The translations under genes were made by a program, and so were the position numbers. The notes below the pieces were generated by a model. The model saw only the letters and a list, made by a program, of their open reading frames with translations. It searched no databases and was not told the DNA's origin. Source: Spyradocola sp034113365 (GTDB taxonomy: Bacteria > Bacillota > Clostridia > Christensenellales > UBA1750). Taken from it: a DNA stretch of 27,416 bases. Below are positions 14,672 through 22,072 of the stretch, in pieces (position 1 is the first letter of the stretch; every line of letters starts with the position of its first letter). The DNA lies in assembly GCA_034113365.1 (NCBI GenBank), contig JAXEXP010000171.1:1-27416 (forward strand), read 5' to 3'.

Positions 14672-15733
14672 ATGGTTCAGGAGGAGATCATCAGACGGAG
14701 ACTGCCCGCGGCGCTGCCCGAGGGGCTGACGGCGCAGGAATTTTCCGGCTGGCGCAGGGACATGGTGGCGCTGTACGAACGCGAGTGCTTCGGCGTGACG
14801 CCGCCCGCGCCCGCGTCTGTGCGCGGCGAGGTCATTGCGGAGCGGCAGGACGACTGGGCGGGCAAGGCGACGCACCGCGAGGTCAGGCTGAGCTTCGACA
14901 TGGAGAAGGGCGAGTTCTCCTTCCCCGTGCATCTGGTGCTGCCCCACGGCGGTCAGCCCTGCCCGTGCGTGGTGTACATTTCCTTTACGCCGTATTCCAC
15001 GGCGGGCTACCAGCCCATCGAGGAGATCGTGGATCAGGGCTGGGCGATGGCGGTGTTCAACTACGAGGACGTGACCCGCGACGACGGCGACATGGGCAGC
15101 GGTATCGCCGCGATGGTCAGCCGCACCGGCGGCGACAGCTGGGGCAAGATCGGCATGTGGGCCTACGCCGCCTCGCGCGTGCTGGATTATTTGCAGTCCG
15201 TGCCCGAGGTGGACGCGGGGCGCGTGGCGGTGCTGGGGCACTCGCGGCTGGGCAAGACGGCGCTGTGGGCGGGCGCGCAGGATACGCGCTTTGCGGGCGT
15301 GGTGTCCAACGACAGCGGCTGCTCGGGCGCTGCGGTCAGCCGCGGCAAGGTGGGCGAGAGCGTGGAAGACATCTGCCGCGTGTTCCCCTACTGGTTCTGC
15401 GAAAACTACCAGAAATACCGCAAAAACGAGGACGCGCTGCCCTTTGAGCAGTACCATCTGCTGGCCTGCGCCGCGCCCCGGCCGCTCTATGTGGCCAGCG
15501 CCAGCGAGGACACCTGGGCAGACCCCGCCTCGGAGTTTCTCTCCTGCTGCATGCTGGAGCCGGTCTACGGGCTGTTCGGCCTGCCCGCGCTGGGCGTGTC
15601 CGACCCGCAGCTGCCCGCGCCGGGCGGAAGAATCGCGGGCGGGCAGGTGGGCTATCATCTGCGGCCCGGCACGCACTATCTGAGCCGGTACGACTGGGTG
15701 CGCGCGCTTCGGTTCCTGAAGCTGCGTCTGTGA
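14672..15733 (+). CDS. CE15-like alpha/beta-hydrolase (glucuronoyl/acetyl-xylan esterase family)
   Basis: This 353-residue hydrolase has the marks of carbohydrate esterase family 15 and its close relatives. The nucleophile motif is GHSRLGKTALWAGAQD with Ser191, followed by VVSNDSGCSGAA and FPYWFCENYQKY, both typical of the group. The acid is probably in SASEDTWADP and the His in PGTHYLS near the C-terminus. CE15 enzymes cut esters between glucuronic acid of xylan and lignin or other alcohols, but many relatives act on other esters. There is no signal peptide, so the enzyme would act inside the cell on imported fragments. The start ATG 14672 follows AAGGGAGGGG by 5 bases. It is the fifth gene of the operon, 18 bases after the P-loop gene. 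Confidence 0.82.
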   Translation: MVQEEIIRRRLPAALPEGLTAQEFSGWRRDMVALYERECFGVTPPAPASVRGEVIAERQDDWAGKATHREVRLSFDMEKGEFSFPVHLVLPHGGQPCPCVVYISFTPYSTAGYQPIEEIVDQGWAMAVFNYEDVTRDDGDMGSGIAAMVSRTGGDSWGKIGMWAYAASRVLDYLQSVPEVDAGRVAVLGHSRLGKTALWAGAQDTRFAGVVSNDSGCSGAAVSRGKVGESVEDICRVFPYWFCENYQKYRKNEDALPFEQYHLLACAAPRPLYVASASEDTWADPASEFLSCCMLEPVYGLFGLPALGVSDPQLPAPGGRIAGGQVGYHLRPGTHYLSRYDWVRALRFLKLRL

Positions 15734-15752
15734 CGGGAGGAGAGGAATCACG

Positions 15753-16346
15753 ATGGCTCAAAGACAGGAACAGCCCTGGTGGGCGGTGATCGTGCTGCTG
15801 GCCGTATTCTTCCCCGCCGGCGTGATCGTGCTGACGCTCAAGGCGCTGCGGGAGACGTGGGCGCGCAGGAAAAACGGCCGCATGCTGTGCATACTGGGCG
15901 CGATCAGCGTCTGCATGGGCGCGCTGGGCGGCGCGCTGGCCGTGCTCAGCGGTGCGGACAGCCCGCAGATCGCGGCGGCGATATTCGGCCTGCCGGCGGC
16001 GGTGCTGGCGCTGTTTGGCGTCGCGATACTGGTCTGGGGCGCGCTGCTGCTGCACAAGGCCGGGCAGATGGAGCGCGTCAAGGACGTGCTGCGCGTGTCG
16101 CAGCAGCGGGGCATCGCCGAGCTTGCGATGAGCGTGGGCCTGCCCGTGCCGCGCATGGCGCGCCTGCTGCAGCAGATGGTGGAGGAGGGGCACATCCGCG
16201 GCGCCTACGTCGATTGGGGCCAGATGCGCCTGATGACCAAGGAAAACGCGGCGCAGACGGCGCTGACGTGCAGCCATTGCGGCGGCACGACGGTGCTCAA
16301 GGCGGGCATGCCGCCCGTGTGCGCCTACTGTGGGGCGAAGCTATGA
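15753..16346 (+). CDS. Membrane protein with winged-helix-like segment and zinc ribbon, paralogue A
   Basis: This 197-residue protein has three predicted membrane helices (about 9-29, 44-65, 72-100), then a cytoplasmic winged-helix-like segment (105-160; GIAELAMSVGLPVPRMARLLQQ then a wing with GAYVD at 150-154), then a zinc ribbon with C173, C176, C190 and C193. The helix-turn-helix plus ribbon tail resembles soluble proteins of gut Clostridia that I know only as uncharacterised. Here it is tied to the membrane. GGGAGGAGAGGAA precedes ATG 15753. The next gene encodes a protein of exactly the same length, with the cysteines at the same positions, and overlaps by 4 bases. Function unknown; a membrane-tethered regulator or scaffold is possible. 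Confidence 0.75.
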   Translation: MAQRQEQPWWAVIVLLAVFFPAGVIVLTLKALRETWARRKNGRMLCILGAISVCMGALGGALAVLSGADSPQIAAAIFGLPAAVLALFGVAILVWGALLLHKAGQMERVKDVLRVSQQRGIAELAMSVGLPVPRMARLLQQMVEEGHIRGAYVDWGQMRLMTKENAAQTALTCSHCGGTTVLKAGMPPVCAYCGAKL

Positions 16347-16936
16347 AGCGCATGGATGGGAAAAAGGTGCTCTGGGGCATCGATGCGGCGGTGTCCTTCT
16401 TCGCGTGCCCGCTGGGGCTGGTGCTGACGGCGCTGCTGGCCGCGCGGGAGCGGAAAAGCCGCCGCCCCGGCCAGACGCCGATGCTCCTGCCGGGCGTGAT
16501 GCTGGCGGCGGCAGGCTTGTTTGAGGCCATCCTTACCGCGCTGCTGACGCACGGCCAGCCGGCTGCGCTGCGGGTCGCGGGCTGGTTTTTCGGCGGGGCG
16601 CTGATCGGGCTGTGGATGACGCTGCTGGCGCTGGGGTACAGGGCGGCCGACCGGCGGCACGGTCTGCTGCGCACGGCCATACTGCAGTCGCACCGGACCG
16701 ACGCGCAGACGCTTGCGGCGGCGATGGGGCGCCCGTATGCGGGCGTGCGGCGCGATCTTGCAAGCATGGTGCGCTGGGGCGTGCTGCCGGGCGCAGTCTA
16801 TGACCGGGAGACCGGAAGCATCGCGATGCCGGACAGCCATTGGATGCAGAGCGTGACCTGCCCGGGCTGCGGCGCGCAGCTGACGGTGGACAAGGTCGTC
16901 ACGCCCGTGTGCCCGTACTGCGGCACGGCGCTGTAA
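16343..16936 (+). CDS. Membrane protein with winged-helix-like segment and zinc ribbon, paralogue B
   Basis: This 197-residue paralogue of the upstream protein has three predicted membrane helices (about 12-32, 47-68, 75-98), an Arg-rich loop, a winged-helix-like segment (105-160; DAQTLAAAMGRPYAGVRRDL then GAVYD at 150-154) and a zinc ribbon with C173, C176, C190 and C193. From residue about 100 to the end the two proteins align without gaps, although identity looks low. The ATG at 16343 overlaps the preceding stop by 4 bases and has only a weak ribosome site, so translation is coupled. Last gene of the operon, followed by a hairpin at 16953-16988. The longer frame starting at 15779 is antisense to nothing real and is only the shifted frame of gene A. 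Confidence 0.75.
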   Translation: MKRMDGKKVLWGIDAAVSFFACPLGLVLTALLAARERKSRRPGQTPMLLPGVMLAAAGLFEAILTALLTHGQPAALRVAGWFFGGALIGLWMTLLALGYRAADRRHGLLRTAILQSHRTDAQTLAAAMGRPYAGVRRDLASMVRWGVLPGAVYDRETGSIAMPDSHWMQSVTCPGCGAQLTVDKVVTPVCPYCGTAL

Positions 16937-16952
16937 GCGGAAAAAATCGAGA

Positions 16953-16988
16953 AAAGGGCCGGGGTGCGGGCGCGCGCTCCGGTCCTTT
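16953..16988 (+). terminator. Probable terminator of the ygiQ operon
   Basis: AAAGGGCCGG pairs with CCGGTCCTTT, with one G-T pair. The stem extends inward by GGTGCG/CGCGCT around a GGCG loop, about 16 pairs in all. The T-run is short (three T), so efficiency is uncertain. Confidence 0.6.
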
Positions 16989-17061
16989 GGACACTTCGGA
17001 GGGAATGTCCCAAAACGCGACAGAGGGGCGGTTTTGTCTATTGCGAAGCGGCGTCCAAAGC
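16984..17061. repeat. Nested inverted repeats upstream of the phasin/UbiB pair
   Basis: Three arm pairs nest inside one another: CTTTGGAC (16985-16992) with GTCCAAAG (17053-17060), CTTCG (16994-16998) with CGAAG (17044-17048), and CAAAAC (17011-17016) with GTTTTG (17031-17036). The whole could fold as a single bulged hairpin of about 78 bases. It may be a leader RNA structure or a remnant of a palindromic element; the CCCAAAACGCGACAG segment looks like repeat sequence I have seen in Clostridia, which I cannot check here. Confidence 0.55.
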
Positions 17062-17069
17062 GGTAAAGT
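17041..17069 (+). promoter_or_regulatory. Weak candidate promoter for phasin-like/UbiB genes
   Basis: TTGCGA (17041-17046), 17 bases, TAAAGT (17064-17069). Each box matches four of six consensus bases. It is the best candidate between the preceding terminator and the gene start. Confidence 0.4.
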
Positions 17070-17100
17070 GTGCCTGAAAAAACAAAGGGAGGCATGTGTG

Positions 17101-17463
17101 ATGGACATTGGCAAGGATCTGAAGAACATACTGCTGGCGGGCATCGGCGCGGTGGCGGTGACGGCGGAAAAGTCGCAGGCGCTGCTGGACGAGCTGGTCA
17201 AAAAGGGCGAGCTGACGGTGGATCAGGGCAAGGTGCTCAACGAGGAGCTGCGCCACAACGTGGAAAAGCGCGTCAGGGAGTCGGTGACGGTGCAGGTGAC
17301 GCCGCAGGACGGCGAGGAGCTGCTGCGCTGCGTGGACGCGATGACGCCCGAGCAGCTGGAGGCGCTGCGCCGCAAGCTAAACCAGATGGACGGCGCGGCC
17401 CAGGGCGGGAAGGAGAATGGCGATGGCGAAGGAGCAGACGCCGGAGCAGCAGAGCAGAAGTGA
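17101..17463 (+). CDS. Phasin-like small helical protein
   Basis: This 120-residue protein is mostly helical: a short hydrophobic helix (ILLAGIGAVAVTAEKSQAL), then a long charged coiled-coil-like stretch (LDELVKKGELTVDQGKVL to about residue 60), then a second helix and an acidic Gly/Asp/Glu tail. It resembles the phasin-family/PhaF-like small proteins found in many Clostridia immediately before an AarF/UbiB-family gene; no polyhydroxyalkanoate genes are near, so a granule role is not implied. The start ATG 17101 follows AGGGAGG by 8 bases. Its 3' end overlaps the next gene by about 41 bases in another frame, which indicates tight coupling of the two. Confidence 0.8.
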   Translation: MDIGKDLKNILLAGIGAVAVTAEKSQALLDELVKKGELTVDQGKVLNEELRHNVEKRVRESVTVQVTPQDGEELLRCVDAMTPEQLEALRRKLNQMDGAAQGGKENGDGEGADAGAAEQK

Positions 17464-19024
17464 GAGCAAGGAGCGCCTCAAGCAGATCGCGGAGATCCTC
17501 AAAAAGCACGAGCTGGTCAAGGGGCTGACGCCTCAAAAGCTGCGGGCGATCCTGGAGGACCTGGGGCCGACGTACATCAAGCTGGGGCAGATCATGTCCA
17601 TGCGCTCGGACATGATCCCGCGGGAATACTGCGAGGAGCTGACGCGGCTGCGCACCGCGGTGCCGCCCATGCCCTTTGACGAGGTGCGCCGCGTGGTGGA
17701 GGGCTCGCTGGGCCGCGCCATCGAGGAGGTGTACTCGGAGTTCAGCCGCACGCCCATCGGGTCGGCGTCCATCGCGCAGGCGCATGCGGCACGGCTGATG
17801 GACGGCAGCCGCGTGGTGGTCAAGGTGCAGCGCGAGGGCATCCACGGCATCATGGCGCGGGACATGGCGCTGCTGCGCAAGGCGGCGGGGCTGCTGCGCA
17901 TCGCGCCGGGCGCGGGCGAGGTGGTGGACTTTACGATGGTGCTGGACGAGATGTGGAAGGTGACGCAGGAGGAGCTGAACTTCAACATCGAGGCGGCAAA
18001 CGCCGAGGAATTCTACCGCCTCAACGAGGACGTGGCCTTTGCCACCTGTCCGCGCATCCACCGCGAGCTGACCACGCCGCAGGTGCTGACGATGGAGTAC
18101 ATCGACGGCTTTGCGGTGGACGACCGGCAGAGCCTTGCGGACAACGGCTACGACCTGAACGAGATCGGCGCGAAGCTGGCGGACAACTACATCAAGCAGG
18201 TGGTGACTGACGGCTTTTTCCATGCGGACCCGCACCCGGGCAACATCCGCATCCGCGGCGGGCAGATCGTGTGGATCGACATGGGCATGATGGGCAGGCT
18301 GTCGGCGCGGGATCAGGCGCTGTTCGGCAAGGCGGTGGCGGCGGTCGCGCAGCACGACGTGGACGGCGTCAAGAGCGTGGTGCTGGCGATGGGCCGCTGC
18401 AAGGGCAAGATCGACCACGGCGCGCTGTATGCCGACATCGAGGAGCTGCTGACGCGCTACGGCGGCGAGGAGCTTGCGGGGCTGGATCTGGGCCAGCTGA
18501 TGGCAGAGTGCCTGGACGTGGCGCGCGCGCATCACATCGCGCTTCCCGAGGGCGTGTCCATGCTGGCGCGGGGGCTGGCCACCCTCGAGGGCGTGGTGGC
18601 GGATCTGAGCCCCGAGACCAACGTCATCACCATCGCCACGGCGCGCGCCTCGGGCCTGATGCTCGACGCGCTGGACATGAAAAAGGAGCTCCGCAAGGGC
18701 CTGCAGGCCATACTGGAGTCCGGGAAAAAGGCGCTGGCCATACCGGGGCTGCTGTCCGATTCGCTGCGGGCGCTGACTAAGGGCCAGACGCGCCTGGGGC
18801 TGGACATGAAGCTGACCGAGGACACCTTCAAGGCGCTCAACAACCTGCTGGGCAAGGCCATCGCGTGCCTGCTGGCCTTTGCGCTGCTCATTTCCTCGTC
18901 CATCATCTGCACCACGGACATGGAGCCCAAGCTGCTGGGCATCCCCGCGCTGGGGACGCTGGGGTATCTGGGCGCGATGGTGCTGACGGTGTGGATGTTT
19001 GTGCGGATCGGCAAGGACGAGTGA
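17423..19024 (+). CDS. AarF/UbiB (ABC1) family atypical kinase
   Basis: This 533-residue protein belongs to the UbiB/ADCK atypical kinase family: K53-L-G-Q in the N-terminal extension, the Ala/Gly-rich loop PIGSASIAQAHAA, the nucleotide-binding Lys in VVVKVQREG, the catalytic loop HADPHPGN and the metal-binding IDMGMMG. Two membrane helices near the C-terminus (about 475-497 and 505-525) anchor it. In bacteria and mitochondria the family supports isoprenoid-quinone or other lipid handling; in anaerobic Clostridia the role is undefined. The ATG at 17417 is only one base from AAGGAG, while ATG 17423 is 7 bases away and is preferred. The gene overlaps the phasin-like gene, and the stop is followed after about 20 bases by a double-hairpin repeat. 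Confidence 0.92.
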   Translation: MAKEQTPEQQSRSESKERLKQIAEILKKHELVKGLTPQKLRAILEDLGPTYIKLGQIMSMRSDMIPREYCEELTRLRTAVPPMPFDEVRRVVEGSLGRAIEEVYSEFSRTPIGSASIAQAHAARLMDGSRVVVKVQREGIHGIMARDMALLRKAAGLLRIAPGAGEVVDFTMVLDEMWKVTQEELNFNIEAANAEEFYRLNEDVAFATCPRIHRELTTPQVLTMEYIDGFAVDDRQSLADNGYDLNEIGAKLADNYIKQVVTDGFFHADPHPGNIRIRGGQIVWIDMGMMGRLSARDQALFGKAVAAVAQHDVDGVKSVVLAMGRCKGKIDHGALYADIEELLTRYGGEELAGLDLGQLMAECLDVARAHHIALPEGVSMLARGLATLEGVVADLSPETNVITIATARASGLMLDALDMKKELRKGLQAILESGKKALAIPGLLSDSLRALTKGQTRLGLDMKLTEDTFKALNNLLGKAIACLLAFALLISSSIICTTDMEPKLLGIPALGTLGYLGAMVLTVWMFVRIGKDE

Positions 19025-19043
19025 TATAAGGGGATGGCGGGGA

Positions 19044-19113
19044 GATGACCCCCTCGGCCCCTCCCGATGGGAGGGGCCGAGGGGGGCTATGGTTTCCTCG
19101 ACGGAAACCGGGC
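19044..19113. repeat. Double-hairpin interspersed repeat, copy 1
   Basis: Layout: GATGA, hairpin A (CCCCCTCGGCCCCTCCC-GAT-GGGAGGGGCCGAGGGGG), CTAT, hairpin B (GGTTTCC-TCGAC-GGAAACC), then GGGC. It begins about 20 bases after the UbiB-family stop. Copy 2 at 22964-23036 differs in both stems by paired changes: hairpin A T-A becomes G-C, hairpin B TT/AA becomes CG/CG. No T-run follows. Confidence 0.85.
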
Positions 19114-19258
19114 GTTCTGGGGCGGCTTGGTGCGAAGGGGCGGGGGCGCCGCACGGGTGTGTGGTGCGGAGCCGGGCGCGGTGTGTGCGGCGCGTCGGGG
19201 CTGTGTGCGAAGGGGCGTTCTGGGGTGGGTGTAGTGCGCGGGAGGACACTTCATACTG

Positions 19259-19526
19259 CGCACCGAACCAGTCCTTCGGCCTGTTCCGGTGTTCCGGTCG
19301 GCTTATTTTCCAGAAACAGTCCACCGGACTGTTTCTTCCAAAACGCTCGACCTTCAGGGCTTCGCCCCTCCGTGTGCGCCACCTTCCCACTCCGCACCGA
19401 ATCAGTCCTTCGGCCTGCTCCGGTGTTCCGCATGGCCCATTCTCCTTGGGCAGTCCATAGGACTGTTTCTTCTGAAACGTTCATGCTCCAGGGCTGCGCC
19501 CCTCCGGGTGAACCCTCAAGGGGAAG
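19259..19526. repeat. Tandem dimer of a 134-bp palindrome-rich unit
   Basis: Units begin at 19259 and 19393 with CGCACCGAA, continue with CAGTCCTTCGGCCTG and CCGGTGTTCCG, and near their ends carry AGGGCT-CGCCCCTCCG, all with an offset of exactly 134. Each contains a hairpin: GAAACAGTCC-ACC-GGACTGTTTC in unit 1, CAGTCC-ATA-GGACTG followed by TTTC in unit 2. The units have diverged mostly between these conserved blocks. Not coding. Confidence 0.8.
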
Positions 19527-19593
19527 GCTTTTGGGGGCATGGGGCGTGTTTTGTCCGAAGGTGCGGCACATTCTTTTCCTTTGGGGGCGGGCG

Positions 19594-19623
19594 TTGACAG
19601 GGGGGCGGGAGTTGTGGTATTTT
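19594..19623 (+). promoter_or_regulatory. Promoter of the MATE gene
   Basis: A perfect -35 box TTGACA (19594-19599), 18 bases, TATTTT (19618-19623) preceded by TGG, an extended -10 arrangement. A TATAT stretch follows. Confidence 0.6.
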
Positions 19624-19663
19624 GGTATATATTGTTTGAAGGAAAGCGGGAGTGGTTCATCGG

Positions 19664-21019
19664 ATGTCGAGGCTGTTTGTCAAAGAGAAATCGTTTTACC
19701 GGCTGATCCTGTCCATCGCGGTGCCGGTGGTGCTGCAGAATATGATCACCATCGGCGTCAACATCATGGATACCATGATGCTGGGGTCGTATGGCGAGAT
19801 CCAGCTGTCGGCCTCGTCGCTGGCCAATGAGTTCATCAACATCTACCACATCATGTGCATGGGCATGAGCATGGGCGCGGCGGTGCTCACCGCGCAGTTC
19901 TACGGCATGAAGGACAACGTCAGCCTGAAAAAGTCCGTCACCATCATGCTGCGCATGGGGCTGATCATCGCGGCTGCGTTCACGGCGGCGACGATCGTCG
20001 CGCCGGGGGCGATCATGCGGCTGTACACGCCGGACGAGGACGTCATCGAGATGGGCGTGAAGTACTTCCGCATCAGCGCGGTGACGTACGTGCTGCTGGG
20101 CGTGTCGCTGATGCTGACCAACATACTGCGCACGGTGCGGCAGGTGCGCTTCCCGCTGATGCTGTCCATCGTGACGTTCTTTGTCAACATCTTCTTCAAC
20201 TGGGTGTTCATTTACGGCAACCTGGACGCGCCGGAGATGCAGATCGAGGGCGCGGCGCTGGGCACGGTGATCGCGCGCGTGGTGGAGTGCGGCGCGCTGA
20301 GCGTGTATTTCTTTGGCATCGACAAGCGCATCGGGTACCGCGTGCGCGACTTCTTCACCAAGTGCGGCGACCTGGTCAAGACGTATGTGACTTATGCGCT
20401 GCCGGTGATGGTGTCGGACACGCTGCTGGCGCTGGGCAATTCCGCGATGTCGGTCATCATGGGGCACATCGGGTCGGGGTTCGTGGCGGCCAATTCCATC
20501 ATCAGCCAGGTGGTGCGGCTGTCCACGGTGTTCAACCAGGGGCTGTCGTCGGCGTCGTCCGTGATCACGGGCAACACGCTGGGCGCGGGCGAGCGCGATA
20601 AAGCGTATCATCAGGGCGTGACGTTCCTGTCGCTGTCGGTGCTCATCGGGCTTGCGGCGGCCGTTGTGATCCTCATCGTCAGCCCGTTCATCGTGGAGAG
20701 CTTCAACGTGACGCAGGAGACCAAGGCCATCGCCTACCAGCTGATGTACGCGGTGAGCATCATGATGGTGTTCCAGACCGTGCAGGGCGTGCTGACCAAG
20801 GGCGTGCTGCGCGGCGGCGGAGACACCCGCTTCCTGATGCTGGCGGACATGCTGTTCCTGTGGCTGGCGTCCATCCCGCTGGGGTACCTGTGCGGGCTGG
20901 TGTGGAAGCTGGACGCGTTCTGGGTGTACGCGGCGCTGAAGGTGGACTGGATCATCAAATCCATCTGGTGCATCTTCCGGCTGAAGTCCAAGAAGTGGAT
21001 CCGCGTGGTGAGCGATTGA
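19664..21019 (+). CDS. MATE-family efflux transporter
   Basis: This 451-residue membrane protein of about 12 helices belongs to the MATE branch typical of Firmicutes. The opening SFYRLILSIAVPVVLQNMIT and DTMMLGSYGE, and the second-half repeat KTYVTYALPVMVSDTLLALG, show the two pseudo-symmetric six-helix halves. MATE carriers export cationic drugs or metabolites by sodium or proton antiport in the plasma membrane; the substrate is not predictable. Two starts are possible: GTG 19652 (8 bases after GAAGGA) and ATG 19664 (11 bases after GGGAG). The ATG gives the usual family N-terminus and is preferred, with moderate certainty. It has its own promoter, and the promoter of the next gene overlaps its stop codon. 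Confidence 0.93.
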   Translation: MSRLFVKEKSFYRLILSIAVPVVLQNMITIGVNIMDTMMLGSYGEIQLSASSLANEFINIYHIMCMGMSMGAAVLTAQFYGMKDNVSLKKSVTIMLRMGLIIAAAFTAATIVAPGAIMRLYTPDEDVIEMGVKYFRISAVTYVLLGVSLMLTNILRTVRQVRFPLMLSIVTFFVNIFFNWVFIYGNLDAPEMQIEGAALGTVIARVVECGALSVYFFGIDKRIGYRVRDFFTKCGDLVKTYVTYALPVMVSDTLLALGNSAMSVIMGHIGSGFVAANSIISQVVRLSTVFNQGLSSASSVITGNTLGAGERDKAYHQGVTFLSLSVLIGLAAAVVILIVSPFIVESFNVTQETKAIAYQLMYAVSIMMVFQTVQGVLTKGVLRGGGDTRFLMLADMLFLWLASIPLGYLCGLVWKLDAFWVYAALKVDWIIKSIWCIFRLKSKKWIRVVSD

Positions 21020-21044
21020 TTCCGGCGCAAAACGGGTGTATACT
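21016..21044 (+). promoter_or_regulatory. Promoter of the hydroxyacid dehydrogenase gene
   Basis: TTGATT (21016-21021), 17 bases, TATACT (21039-21044). The -35 box overlaps the MATE stop codon. Confidence 0.65.
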
Positions 21045-21081
21045 GATTGTAAAGCTGATATAGAAACAGGAGGAAAGGCTT

Positions 21082-21942
21082 ATGAAGATCGGTTTTATCG
21101 GCGTGGGCGTGATGGGCGGCCCGATGGTGCTCAACCTGATGAAGAAGGGCTTTGACGTGAGCGTGTACACGCGCACCAAGAGCAAGGCGCAGGCCGTGCT
21201 GGACGCGGGCGCGCACTGGTGCGATACCGTCGCCGAGGCGGCGAAGGGCCGCGACGTGGTGATCACCATCGTGGGGTACCCCAAGGACGTGGAGGAGGTC
21301 TACTTTGGCGCGGGCGGCATCATCGAAAACGCCGATGCGGGCACCGTGCTCATCGACATGACCACCACCAGCCCCCGGCTCAGCCAGCGCATCTACGAGG
21401 AGGCGGCGAAGAAGGGCTTGCCCGCGCTGGACGCACCCGTCTCGGGCGGCGACGTGGGCGCACAGAAGGGCACGCTGGCCATCATGGTGGGCGGCGACCG
21501 CGCGGTGTTCGACCGCATGCAGCCCGTGTTCGCGGCGATGGGCACCAACATCCGCTACCAGGGCGCGGCGGGCAACGGCCAGCACACCAAGATGGCCAAC
21601 CAGATCGCCATTTCCGGGTGCATCGCGTCGGTGTGCGAGGCCATCGCCTACGCAAAGAAGTGCGGGCTGGATCCGCAGGACATGTTCGACGCCATCTCCA
21701 CCGGCGCGGCGGGCTCGTGGCAGATGACCAACAACGGCCAGAAGATCATCGACGGCAACTTCGCGCCGGGGTTCTATGTGAAGCACTTCATCAAGGACAT
21801 GAACATCGCCATCGACGAGAGCGACGCGCGGGAGATGGGGCTGGACGTGCTGCACCTGGTGCGCGATAAGTACGTAAAACTCGCCGAACTGGGCGGCGGG
21901 GACGACGGCACGCAGGCGCTGATCAAGGTCGTGGAAAAGTAA
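21082..21942 (+). CDS. Beta-hydroxyacid dehydrogenase (3-hydroxyisobutyrate / tartronate-semialdehyde reductase family)
   Basis: This 286-residue NAD(P)-dependent enzyme belongs to the 3-hydroxyisobutyrate dehydrogenase/2-hydroxy-3-oxopropionate reductase family. The Rossmann loop GFIGVGVMGGPM starts at residue 4, and R31 in YTRTKSK after the second strand suggests preference for NADP. The substrate motif DAPVSGGDVGAQKGTLA and the catalytic K170 in GQHTKMANQ are intact. It interconverts a small beta-hydroxyacid and its semialdehyde in the cytoplasm; which one cannot be decided from sequence, and relatives reduce glyoxylate or succinate semialdehyde. The start has AGGAGGAAAGG 7-8 bases upstream. 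It has its own promoter and a strong terminator, so it is a single-gene transcript. Confidence 0.9.
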   Translation: MKIGFIGVGVMGGPMVLNLMKKGFDVSVYTRTKSKAQAVLDAGAHWCDTVAEAAKGRDVVITIVGYPKDVEEVYFGAGGIIENADAGTVLIDMTTTSPRLSQRIYEEAAKKGLPALDAPVSGGDVGAQKGTLAIMVGGDRAVFDRMQPVFAAMGTNIRYQGAAGNGQHTKMANQIAISGCIASVCEAIAYAKKCGLDPQDMFDAISTGAAGSWQMTNNGQKIIDGNFAPGFYVKHFIKDMNIAIDESDAREMGLDVLHLVRDKYVKLAELGGGDDGTQALIKVVEK

Positions 21943-21956
21943 GAAAGGCGCGAAAA

Positions 21957-21994
21957 ACTGCTTCGGGAGAACGATCCCGGGGCAGTATTTTTTT
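21957..21994 (+). terminator. Strong Rho-independent terminator
   Basis: ACTGCTTCGGGA pairs with TCCCGGGGCAGT around GAACGA (two G-T pairs), followed by A and a run of seven T (21988-21994). It is the clearest intrinsic terminator in the window. Confidence 0.92.
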
Positions 21995-22009
21995 ACGAAA
22001 TGTTGAGCC

Positions 22010-22039
22010 TTTACAGGGACGGGATGGGAAGTGTATAAT
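22010..22039 (+). promoter_or_regulatory. Promoter of the GNAT gene
   Basis: TTTACA (22010-22015, five of six consensus bases), 18 bases, TATAAT (22034-22039). Confidence 0.7.
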
Positions 22040-22072
22040 GGAAACGTATTATTGCGCGGAGGGGGAAGAAAA

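Larger units (their letters stand above)
19025..19651. other. Repeat-rich 627-bp intergenic region
   Basis: No believable gene is present; open frames here have no ribosome sites and follow repeat sequence. In order it holds a double-hairpin repeat (19044-19113), a G-rich segment in which GGGCGTTCTGGGG occurs at 19110 and 19213 (period 103), a tandem dimer of 134 bp (19259-19526), and the MATE promoter (19594-19623). The G-rich segment also shares a 16-base string (19142-19157) with the window's last bases (27392-27407). Confidence 0.8.

Noticed and set aside
17101..17463. Evidence for polyhydroxyalkanoate granules
   Set aside because: The small helical protein is phasin-like only in general layout, and no PHA synthase or related gene is in the window.
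17273..19390. Minus-strand open frame of 705 codons opposite the UbiB-family gene
   Set aside because: It is His/Arg/Gln-rich shadow sequence with no recognisable domain, and the opposite strand carries a complete kinase-family gene.
19045..19830. Open frames in the gap before the MATE gene as small genes
   Set aside because: They run through repeats and into the MATE gene out of frame, have no ribosome sites, and their compositions are Arg/Gly/Cys-rich noise.
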